From Panax quinquefolius (Eukaryota > Streptophyta > Magnoliopsida > Apiales > Araliaceae): DNA of 64,000 nt. The stretch covers positions 124,686,161 to 124,750,160 of the forward strand of contig CM035171.1 of NCBI GenBank assembly GCA_020205615.1, given 5' to 3'. Position numbers and translations under genes: made by a program. Positions 36,247-46,352 of this stretch are shown here, in pieces (the first letter of the stretch is position 1; each line of letters opens with the position of its first letter). The notes under the pieces were generated by a model, which saw only the letters and a program-made list of their open reading frames with translations, did no database searches and was not told the origin of the DNA.

Positions 36247-37027
36247 TTTATAAGCAAGCCCTAAACGTAGGTAATAAGTGAAGCCCTAATAATGAAACTG
36301 AAGTAGAATTAAGCAAGATGGGTACATATATAATGAGAATTACGTACGTACCTAGAGAAAAGAGTGCCGCAGTCACATTTATACTCTCTGGTACCACAGG
36401 TCTTTGAGTGGGCTTTCCAGTCGGATTGAACAGCATACTTTTTGGAACATTTTTCGCATTTGAATTTCTTCTCACCGTGTTTCCTGAAGAAGTGCTTCTT
36501 GATGCCGGTGAGGTCCCCGAGAGCTCTAGACGGGTCATGATGGACACAGGTCGGGTCGGGGCAGAGGTAGACCTTTCGCTTGACTTCCTTTGTTGTTTTC
36601 TGCCTTAGCTTCCAAGGCAGGTTGTGTCCTCTTCTGTGGAGCTGCAGATTTTGCTCTCTTTGGAACCCTTTGTTGCACACCTCACATATGAATCGATTTG
36701 TAGCCATTAGCGTCTTGGGAGATAGTGCTATCACCTCCGCGTCTGGATCTGTCATCACCAAAAAACAAACAAACAAAACAAAACATCAGAAAATTCATGA
36801 AACTTATACATAGCTAGCACCTCACTAATTAACAGTACTAAAAGAAAAAGACCCCTAGCCTTTTATAAATAAATTAAATACTATATATATATATATATAT
36901 GGATATATAATTCACCCCCTTTCAACTTTCAAATTAGTGGAGTATGGACATCACCAGCTAAAAGACATATATACAAGTTTAGATATATCTATATTATACA
37001 TATACAGACAGAAAAGAGAGAGAGAGA

Positions 37028-37074
<47 letters not shown>

Positions 37075-37265
37075 TAGATCTTTGTATATATAAAAGTGGT
37101 AAGATACTTGCTTGGGGTTCCTGGCTGGTTTCTTCTTTTCTTCTGGACAGGAGGAGTTGCTACTGCTGCAGAAGAAGAAGGTCCTGCTGTGGAATGCTGT
37201 TGCTTCATTTGGTTCTGCTCCTCTTCTCTCAATCTAAACAACATGGTGGATGAAGATGCTGCCAT
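33551..37265 (-). CDS. INDETERMINATE DOMAIN (IDD4/IDD5-type) zinc-finger transcription factor, gene 2
   Basis: Exons, in order of transcription, 37265-37112, 36748-36352 and 34727-33551, giving 575 aa. It is a paralogue of gene 1 with the same exon 1 and 2 lengths and the same numbering of zinc ligands (C73, C76, H89, H93; C114, C119, H137, H142; C149, C152, H165, C169; C176, C178, H191, C195). N-terminus MAASSSTMLFRLREEE; basic KKRR at 42-45. C-terminal motifs are MSATALLQKAAQLG (380-393) and the intact LTRDFLGVG (517-525), then SQIIRTMSGG and a seven-Gln run, an arrangement like Arabidopsis IDD5. Intron 1 (36749-37111) again needs the GC donor (A|GCAAGT) to keep GTPNPDAEV; intron 2 (34728-36351) is GT-AG. 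The expected role is DNA binding and partnership with GRAS proteins in the nucleus. Confidence 0.95.
34728..36351 (-). other. Intron 2 of IDD gene 2, with microsatellites
   Basis: 1624 nt, AG|GTACGT to TTGCAG|GCGT (read on the - strand). It carries (TA)n-(GA)n (about 35159-35214) and a (CATA)n array of about 14 units (36189-36244). Confidence 0.85.
36749..37111 (-). other. Intron 1 of IDD gene 2, GC-AG type
   Basis: 363 nt. Donor GCAAGTAT, acceptor GATGACAG. As in gene 1, the GC donor is the one that joins GTP to NPDAEVIALSP in frame. It contains (TA)n at about 37030-37072 and about 36882-36900. Confidence 0.85.
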
Positions 37266-37937
37266 TTCTGATTCCTGCTCTTCGACCGACCTTAATTAAT
37301 GAATTAATCTCCTGAAAATCCCACATGCAATTTAATTAAAATTAACTTTATCCTCAAATGCAAAAAGGGGCGATTTTGAGATTCAAGAAATAATCTTAGG
37401 TGGGGAAAGAAAAGGAAAGCGTTCTCTAATGTTATCCTTTGTTGTTTTAATTAAAACGATATATATTTTTGAGGAAGTGGTACCTGCTGTTTCTTAATTT
37501 GATTCGGTGTCATGCAAATACACTAACACATAATACACCGCAATAAATTAAATTTTTTTGAGCATTTTTTTTTTTCTTATTAATTTCATTGCCACAAAAT
37601 CATGTAAAATTAGAAAATTAGGAGAGAGAGAAAGAAAAAGAGAGGAAGATGGTGTTTGCTACGCACCCTAATCTGTCCGTATGCGGCGACCGATTGGGTC
37701 CACCGACTCTCTTCGCCTTCTCTCTCTCTCCCTAGTCATAGTACGAGTACCTTCTGATCACTCACTTCCAGACAAAGGTTTCTTCATCAACTCCTCCCTG
37801 GTCCCCACACCAAAGAATAAAAATAAAATAAAATAATACTACTAAACTGAAAATAAGACTACTATTAATAGTATATACACTCATGAGTACTCGCATCGCA
37901 TAATAAATGAACCTTTCCCGGGCAACCAACCCAGTCC

Positions 37938-37950
37938 GGTATTTATACAT
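37938..37950 (-). promoter_or_regulatory. Candidate TATA box of IDD gene 2
   Basis: On the - strand ATGTATAAATACCGG contains TATAAAT (37947-37941). It would put the transcript start near 37910 and give a leader of about 650 nt. The leader passes CT/GA-rich DNA (37620-37740) and may contain an intron. Inferred from sequence only. Confidence 0.35.
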
Positions 37951-38045
37951 ATTAGTAGTACTGAAAACCCGCTACATATAGGAATGGAGGAGTAAGTATG
38001 TAAATGTATTTTGTTTGGCCTGTTTAGGCCTCCATTCCATTGTGT

Positions 38046-38049
<4 letters not shown>

Positions 38050-38113
<64 letters not shown>
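38050..38113. repeat. (TA)n microsatellite at the edge of the MITE array
   Basis: About 31 TA units directly before the first palindromic unit. Confidence 0.9.
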
Positions 38114-38115
<2 letters not shown>

Positions 38116-41100
38116 AGGGATCGAGATTCTCTCTAATAAGCGTTAAAATTCGTCTTTAATAAGATTTTTATCAAAACGACGTAGTTTTTTGAGGGACGCG
38201 ACATTTTTATAAATACGCGGTGGTGATATTGTATTTATAAAAATACCATCGCTATTCCTCCAAAACTACGCCGCTTTGATAAAAAGAACGCTATTTGGGC
38301 GCGAACGTTATTTAAAGAGAATGTTTCGATCTCATCAGATATATATATTGGCCAGGATCAAGAAAGATTCTCCTTAAATAAAGATTTCACTTTAAATAAG
38401 ATTCTTTATCAAACGACATAATTTTGGAGGACGCGTGGTATTTTTGTAAATACGCGGTGACATTGGCGGAATGTTATTTGGGCGAGAACGCTCTTTATCC
38501 TTACAAGATAATACGTGATGACATTGTATTTACAAAAAATATCATAGCGTCCTCAAAACTTTACGCCGCTTTGATAAAAAATGTTATTTATAGGCGGAAT
38601 GTTATTTAGGAAAATGCCTTGATCCTTACCGTATATATATCACCGATCAAGGAGATTCTCCTTAAATAAGATTCCGCCTAAAATAGTATTCTTTATCAAA
38701 ACGACGTAGTTTGGAAGGACGGTGGTATTTTGTAAATATCTGTGATATCAGATATTTAAAAAAATATGTCGGTCTCCATCACGTCGTTTGAAAAGAATCT
38801 TTATTTAAAGCGAATGTTATTTAAGGAGAATGCTCTTTATCCTTACCGTATATATATCTGGCCGTGATCAAGAGCATTCTCCTTAAATAAAGATTCCGCT
38901 TTAAATAGTATTCTTTTATCAAAACGACGAAGTTTTGGAAGGACGATGGCATTTTTATAAATACTGGTGACGTGTATTTACAAAATGCCATGCGTCTTCA
39001 AAGCTATCGTCGTTTTGATAAAGAATGTTATTTAAAGCGGAATGTTATTTAAGGAGAATGCTCGATCCTTACAGTATATATATCTGGCCAGATCAAGATC
39101 ATTCTCCTTAAATAACATTCCGCCTTAAATAAGATTCTTTATCAAAACGACGTAGTTTCGAGAGGACGCGGCAGCATTTTGTAAATACGCTGATGACATG
39201 TATTTACAAAATGCCACTACCGTGACGCCCCCAAAATAGTATACATCACCCATTTCGAGTTGTCAATACATGGTACGTAAACAACTACAACTTTATTATT
39301 ACAACAAGAAATTGTGAGTTTGAATACAAATATTATCTTCTGTATAATATCTATACTCAAATAAATTCTCATCACATTTTTGATATATTATTTTATAAAA
39401 ATGGTGAGGACTACAAAACAACTCTCTCTAACCTTCATTCCATACCTCGACTCAGCACTTTGCTATATTCTCGCCTCCCGAGAAAGAAAATGGAACAAAA
39501 TGAAAAGGTGAAGCTCTCAACTAATTTAAAAAAGAATATTATGACTAAGATAATATACAACAAATTATCATTAGTCTTCAACAGAGAAAAAATCTAATAG
39601 AATACAATAGACAACAAGGTTTAAATCAATATTCGCAGCGGAAATAATAATTCATTATCGTCTATCTTTTATCTCTGTAACATCAATCAATATATATCGG
39701 AATCAAATATTCATCTTTGCATTACTACAGCCAAAGATATTCATCAGTTGGTCACGCTCATCTAAACACTGCTCATCTTCGCTGACTACGGCCAAAGACA
39801 TTCATCGAAATCATTCATCTTTGCACTACGTGCCAAAGATATTCAATAATATCATCATTTAAGACCGAGGATGATGAAAAATATTTTAAAGTTAAACGAA
39901 TCCATTGAAATAAAATGACAAGGATTAAGGATTAAGGATTAAGGATTCAGACTTTGTTTTATCCATGTCCAAAATACCTCAAAAATAATCATAGTGGTGT
40001 AAAATTCAAGAATGATCAAAACATGGATACAATCAAAGCTAGTATCCACAATAGATATTTTTTATTTAAAAGGAAAATTTTTATTTTTCGATGAATATAG
40101 TCAGATTCGTGAATAATGTCGATACGTGAATAAAGTCAGATACGTGAATAAGAATCCGTCACCAAAAGTTCCAAATTTGATAAAAACTTCAGATCAATAT
40201 TTCAAAGATAATGATATTGAAGAAATAATATCATTCTGAAAAAAAATAATATCCCTTACCTCAGAAAACAAAGATTCTAAAAAACACCAGGATATAAAGC
40301 TATGACTTGAACTTGCACCGATATAGCAATACTCAAAATATACTCAAAATACTCACAAGAATACGCTCGATAATATAGAGAAAAACTTCAGCTTTTCGGT
40401 GTGATTTTCAATTCTAACCCAAGACCCTATTTATAGGAAAATCGCTAGAAACACCAAAAGTAGAAAATTTAATATAATATTATTATTATTTGTTAAAATT
40501 CTATACGCCCACTCTTGGAGATCTGATTTCAAAGCAATCAATAACACATGCTAGACCCACTTAACACACCAAAAACGCTTTTTCTTGAAAAAATAATTAA
40601 AACTTCCAAAAATCAATTATTTTGGAGCTTTGGAACTTCAATAATTCATAATAAATAGCCCTTTGTCGGAAAATTCAAATCTCAAAACTTTTATAGGAAA
40701 TTCAATTCTCTACAACTTTGCGTAAGAAAGTTTTTCCAAATTCCAAAATGTAAATTGACCAAATCCACAAACTGGACGATTTTACACGTGCTATAATCAA
40801 ATTTTGATCAATAATTGTGTCCACCAACACACAAAATATGTGTTAAACATTTAATGCCACAAAATACTCTTCCTCCTCATATACTCATATATCCCACATT
40901 CATTATAAAATATCACTGTTAATATATTATTAAAATAATATATTTAAATGAATTATTTTATCGAAAAAGATAAAATATTAATTTTCAACAATTGTCATTT
41001 TAAAATTTTCTCCATCTATATCCACATAAAATCAATATTTTTCTCATCATATAAATTAATAATTAATTATTCACAAATAATATTACAGAATCACAAGATC

Positions 41101-42200
41101 GCAACTGTGCCGCTCCTGTGAAAGAGGGCTTTTTCAATAAGAATTTCTCCTTCTTGGCAAGCAATTAGGTGACCAAACCTCTCCTTAGATGTAACTTTCT
41201 AGACATTGCCAATAATGTTATCTAATAATATTATTCGGATAATATGAATTATTGCTTCGATAATAAAAATACTTTCGTAATGACAATTATTCAAACAACA
41301 AAGAATATAAAATATCAACGCAAAGAATTATTAAATCAATAAAATACTAAACGGTAATTACTATAACCATTATTGAGTAGTGCCTTCTTACGTAAGAATC
41401 AATAATTCGTGCAATACCGTGTCAGCAACGTGTTTTAACCACCGAAAGTATTTTAACAAAGATTAATCTGCAGAATAACTACGCCTGCGTTATTTTTAAA
41501 CAACTTATATTTGTCGCTTTCTTCATCCAATTGCTTTCCGTTATGGGGCCCATTAAAAGATCGCTACCGTCAGCATTTAATATTTCCCCGACAAAGAAGA
41601 ATATTCCACGACCAAACGAATATTAAAACAACAATGAATATTTTATAACCACTTGCTTATTTTAAAATATTTACGTATTTTACCCATAACAATCCACATT
41701 AATCAAATCAACCCTTACTATTTCAAAATAGAGAAAATTAAATTTCATTAATAATAAGTTGGGGTCTTATATCGGCGTCCTCGAAAATTACGCTGCTTTT
41801 GATAAAGAATGTTATTTAAAAGAGAATATTATTTAGGAGAATGCTCTTGATCCTTACCGTATATATATCGATCAGGATCAAGAGCATTCTCCTTAAATAA
41901 CATTCCGCCTTAAATAGTATTATTTTATCAAAACGACGTAGTTTTGGAGGGACGCGATATGACATTTTGTAAATACGCGGGGACATCAGATTTTAAAATG
42001 TTGTTGTATCCCTCCAAAACTACGTCGTTTTGATAAAAGAATGTTATTTAAGGCGGAATGTTATTTAAGGAGAATGCTCTTGATCCTTACCGTATATATA
42101 TCGGTCAGGATCAAGAGCATTCTCCTTAAATAGTATTCTTTTATCAAAATGACGTAGTTTTGGAGGGATGCGATGGCATTTTTGTAAATATATGGTAGTA
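38113..42200. repeat. Tandem array of palindromic MITE-like units, split by an LTR
   Basis: Each ~210-290 bp unit is a long imperfect palindrome. It opens with GATCAAGAGCATTCTCCTTA, runs through AAAACGACGTAGTTTTGGAG and GTAAATACGC, and returns through the inverse forms to AGGAGAATGCTCTTGATCC. Units are joined by TTACCGTATATATATC, a short TA-rich linker. Units are seen at about 38113-38345, 38350-38640, 38643-38866, 38875-39085, 39091-39222 continued at 41772-41869, 41876-42104, and a half unit 42108-42196. The LTR at 39223-41771 splits the fifth. Short TA runs between units recall MITEs that insert into TA repeats. No coding content. Confidence 0.85.
39223..41771 (-). repeat. Solo LTR, family 2, inserted in the MITE array
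   Basis: On the - strand it starts TATAAGACCCCAACTTATTA (41771) and ends ...TTTTGGGGGCGTCA (39223). About 2.55 kb. The same LTR occurs on the + strand at 46348-51577 and in part at 61805-62665 and 63521-64000. The MITE unit resumes on the other side, so this is an insertion. No clean target duplicate was found and no coding part is present. An AAGGATT triplet repeat occurs near 39921. Confidence 0.8.
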
Positions 42201-43197
42201 GATGACAACCAAATGAATCTTGTACGTCCATGCATGAAAACAAAAAAGTAGAAGGTACTGAAAAACTCAAATAGTGTGAAATTTGAGCTTTTTATGAAAA
42301 TCCAATATACTGATTGAGACTCTGATTTCGAATAATAAGCAAATTCATGTAATCCAGCTAAAACTTTTCCCAAACAAAGAGCTAGCAAACTAGAATCAAA
42401 ATTCATTCAAAACAACAACATAAATTGACGACTTAACCATAACCATAACCATGATGATATATATATATAGGGGAATATGTAGGTACCGTGCCTGGCGGAG
42501 GGGGTCTCTCGGGGTCCACGGCCCCTGCTATGTAGAATTTTTTATGTACTAGGGAGGGTCCAGCTTGAAATTCGGGAAGTCCGGGGGGTCCGAGGTGCGC
42601 TAAGAAGAAGAAGGAAGGGGAAGAAAAAAAAAGTAATTTTTTTTTATAACTTAGGATTGGGTTGTTTGAGTTGTTTCAGAACTAGCCCACACAAAGAAAA
42701 ATATTTCTCATGTAGTCATGTTCGTATGTATTTTTTTCTAAAAGTCATGATGGCCCATTAAGCCACTAAAGTCAACATATTACATATGTGATATTACCAA
42801 ATAACAAAACTGCCACCACAAGTCCACATCGAAATGTAAATGTAAACAGAGCCACGCGAGCACGGAGGAATTGTTCGCCGTCATGCAGTTTCGCCATCGA
42901 GAGTGGAGACCAAGCGCCGCCGCGCCGGCCGCTTTGCTGGCCGCCTCCCGCCTGCCACTTGTCGCCAGACGCCAATCGACTCCATCACTCCAACTTCTAA
43001 GGTTAGGTTCCAACATTTTTTGTTTGATTTTTGTTCCTTAATTTCACTAAAAATAGGGCTTTTTTTTTGATTTATAAACCAAAATTGATATATTTTCGTT
43101 AATTCTAAGTGGGTTTTGTTACCAAATTTGGTTGCATTCATTCTAACTTCTAAGTGGTTTTCACTTATTTGAATTTAGGGTTTCAATTGCTAATTTT

Positions 43198-43352
43198 GTG
43201 TTTCAATTTGTAATTGATTTTTTTTGTTTCAATTGAATTTGAGGAACTAATTGAAATGTTGAATTGCTTATGATTTATAATTATGATTTTGTTGAATGTT
43301 GAATTACTTGTGATTTAGGAATATGGAAAAATATTTTCAACGAACTAAGAGG
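43198..43352 (+). repeat. Internal direct duplication in the hAT element, left copy
   Basis: The sequence from TGTTTCAATTTGTAATTG through AACGAACTAAGAGGCC, including the start codon of the transposase, recurs at 45851-46010 with few changes. Confidence 0.85.
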
Positions 43353-45868
43353 CCATTCACAACAACTACATCACAAGACTCACAACCACAACCACAACCA
43401 CAATCACAATCACAATCACAATCGCAACCACAACCGATTGAGCCGTTATGTGATGATGTTAATGATATTATTGGTGATCCGGGATTGCTCAAATGCATCA
43501 ACGAGTACGAGCCTCGGATTAGAGATGAAGTTAGAAGAAAATATATGCAAACGGGCCCTTGTCAACCAATTTCTAATGTTTATCCAAAAATAAAAATAAG
43601 GGATAGAATGAGGGCTTTCCAATTTGATTGGTTCAAGAAATGGGAATGGTTGGAATATAGCATTTCTAGAGATGCCGCATTTTATTTTTGGTGTTATCTT
43701 TTTGGGGATAAAAAAGTTGGAGATGAGGTATTTACAAAAAAAAAGGATTTCGAAATTGGAAGAAAGCTTCAGAGAAATTTGGGGACCATATCGGAAGTGA
43801 AGGAAGTGCACACAACAATGCCCGGATTTCATATTTTACTTTCAAAGATCAAAGGCAAAGTGTGACACAGAAGATATCTTCTGGAACACAAGTATTAAAT
43901 GCCGCCTATCGCACTCCTGGCCGACAAAGAAGTGGATGTTGTTCGATTGCTTCTAACATGCGGGTTGGCTTTTCGTGGGCATGATGAGTCGACACACTCG
44001 CTAAATAGAGGTAATTTTCTTGAAATACTTACTTGGCATAGCTTGGGTTGTGATGAAGTTGGCAAAGTAGTTAAAGAGAATGCACCTGCAAACCATCAAC
44101 TTACTTCTCCTGATATTCAAAAACAAATTGTTAGTGCTTGTGCATCAGAAACAACGAAAGCTATTATTGATGATATTGGTGATAAATGCTTTACTTTATT
44201 GATTGATGAGGCTCGAGATAGTTCAGGAAAAGAGCAAATGGCCGTTGTTTTAAGATATGTAAACAACAAGGAGAAATTTTAGAAACGGTTTGTTGGAGTT
44301 GTTCATGTTAAAGACACCACCGCACTTTCTTTGAAAAATGCCATTCATAATTTTTTTTGCTAAATATGGATTATCAATCTCACAAATTAGAGGTCAAGGA
44401 TATGACGGGGCTTCTAACATGCGGGGTGAGCTAAATGGTTTGAAAACTCTGATTTTGAATGAAAATCCATGTGCAAGATATGTTCATTGTTTTGCTCACC
44501 AAATTCAGTTAGTTGTTGTGACAAATGCTCAAGTAAACCAATTTGTGTGCAACTTTTTTGAATATGTGGCTTTGATAATGAATACGATTGAGGCTTCTTG
44601 CAAAAGAATGGATGAACTAAGACAAAGACAACATGAAAATATGGTGGAGCGTTTAGAAAAGGGTGATATTTCCACAGGAAGAGGTTTGAATCAAGAAACT
44701 AGTTTAGCTCGGTAAAGGTGCTACACGTTGGGGGTTCACACTAAAAACAATTGTTCGCCTTCTATCTATGTGGTCATCAAGTGGTTGAAGTTCTCTGAAT
44801 ATATATGAAGATGGACAGAATCCAAAAGTAAAGGCATTGTTGTGGGCTTGATCGATAAGATGGAAACATATGAGTTTGTATTCATTGCTTCACTTAATGA
44901 AGGTAGTGTTGGGGTTGACAAATATTTTGTCACGCTTTTGCAACAAAAGATCATAATATGTAGAGAGGCCATGAATTTGGTTGTTACTACCAAGAGACAA
45001 TTGCAACATCTCGTGGAGAATGGATGGGATGATCTATTAGGAGATGTGAACAGCTTTTTGTTCGAACATAATATTAGCATCCCTAATATGGAAGATAATG
45101 TTCAGTGTCGCTTTTTCGTTGTAAAAACACACATACTTTCACCACTTTCGAGTTGAGATATTTTGTCGTGTATTCAATTATTTTTCTCTATTTATACTTC
45201 TAATTATGTTTTTGAATATAGAAGTAATTTTATTTTATATTTTTAGGTTGTTGATCGTATTAGTCAAGAGATGGATAATCGTTTCACCGAGATTTAACAC
45301 GGAATTGCTCTTGTGCATAGCATGTCTTGATCCTAAGAATTGCTCTCCAATTTTAGTTTTTCAAAGTTAGTTCGACTTACGTAACTATATCCACAAGACT
45401 TTTCAATGGATGATCGAATGGAGCTTAAAGAACAACTAAAGATGTGGATTTTAAATGAGAGGAAATGCAAGATTTTCTAAACTAGAAAATGTCGGAGAAC
45501 TTGCAACTAATATGGTGGAGGTGGGATATCACACTACTTTTTATTTAGTATATCTTCTTATCAAGTTGGCTTTAGTTTTGCCTGTTGCGACTGCTAGTGT
45601 GGAACGAGTATTTTCTGCGATGAATATTGTTAAGACAAATTCGCGCAACAAGATGGAAGATGACTTTCTCACCGACTGTTTGGTGTGCTATGTCGAGAGA
45701 GATATTTTTAGGCGCATTGATAATGAAGTGATTATCCAACATTTTCAGAATATGACAACTCGCGCAGTTAGATTTACCGCCTTTTACTGGTCCGAACTCA
45801 AGAGAGACTCCGCTGCTTTAAAGTATCGTTATTCGGCTCAACGATCAACAATGTGTTTCAATTTGTAA
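43323..45868 (+). pseudogene. hAT transposase (TTF zinc finger/DUF4371/hATC type), broken
   Basis: The ATG at 43323 follows a likely intron acceptor region. The N-terminus is MEKYFQRTKRP plus a Gln/Ser-Pro repeat. Then come a TTF-type segment (WLEYSISRDAAFYFWCYLFG, about 43650-43710), a DUF4371-like part (SLNRGNFLEILTWHS; YDGASNMRGELNGLK; ARYVHCFAHQIQLVVV) and a C-terminal dimerisation part (KLALVLPVATASVERVFSAM, about 45570-45630). Breaks: a frameshift at the A9 run 43736-43744, another frame change near 43900, an in-frame TAG at about 44280, a stop at 44713 and loss of frame between 45150 and 45455. No active enzyme can be made. These elements cut and paste using the terminal repeats. Confidence 0.88.
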
Positions 45869-46010
45869 TTGATTTTTTTTTGTTTCAATTGAATTTGAGT
45901 AACTAATTGAAATGTTGAATTACTTGTGATTTTGGATTATGATTTTGTTGAATGTTGAATTATTTGTGATTTAGGAATATGGGAAAAAAAATCAACGAAC
46001 TAAGAGGCCG
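45851..46010 (+). repeat. Internal direct duplication in the hAT element, right copy
   Basis: Second copy of 43198-43352, including ATGGGAAAAAAAATCAACG in place of the start region. It lies between the end of the transposase frame and the right terminus. Confidence 0.85.
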
Positions 46011-46089
46011 TCGAAAAAAAAATTACATGCATAATCCGGACCCCCTGTTGAAATCCTCTGGCTCCGCCACTGTACACAACCATGTAATT

Positions 46090-46290
46090 TTTAAAGTTAT
46101 ACGGTCTACGATCGTAGAGTAGTCCCCAGATAGTAGAGTGAATTCACTCTACGATCGTAGAATAGTCCACGCTCGTAGAGTGAATTCACAAATCGTGAAG
46201 TAACTATTTTCTACGATCGTAGAGTGAAATCACTCTACGATTTTAGGCAAGTGTAACTTTAAAAGTTACACTACGTGTACATTCATTTTT
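46090..46290. repeat. Cluster of short palindromes (CTACGATCGTAGAG)
   Basis: Five or so copies or near-copies of CTACGATCGTAGAGTG. They include the perfect palindrome TAGAGTGAATTCACTCTA (about 46135) and a near-perfect AGTGTAACTTT-A-AAAGTTACACT (about 46250-46272). It lies between the hAT terminus and a (TA)n array. Confidence 0.8.
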
Positions 46291-46291
46291 A

Positions 46292-46293
<2 letters not shown>

Positions 46294-46349
<56 letters not shown>
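46294..46349. repeat. (TA)n microsatellite
   Basis: About 28 TA units; the LTR at 46348 begins at its right end. The LTR's other end (51577) also abuts a (TA)n array (51582-51628), so it inserted into a TA repeat. Confidence 0.9.

Positions 46350-46352
<3 letters not shown>

Larger units (their letters stand above)
42488..46072 (+). mobile_element. hAT-superfamily DNA transposon, degenerate
   Basis: The right end reads CTCTGGCTCCGCCACTG (46072), the reverse complement of CAGTGGCGGAGCCAGAG, a common hAT terminus. The left end near 42490 is a worn match (CCTGGCGGAGGGGG). Between them lies a decayed transposase gene. An 8 bp target duplicate is not evident, perhaps because the left end is damaged. 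The first part (42840-43000) is unusually GC-rich (GCCGCCGCGCCGGCCGC), likely a leader exon or promoter. Confidence 0.8.

Noticed and set aside
36408..37299. + strand frames opposite exons 1 and 2 of gene 2
   Set aside because: Antisense shadows of conserved coding exons.
42772..43141. Frames around the GC-rich hAT leader
   Set aside because: Both strands and several frames are open because of high GC; none shows a known motif.
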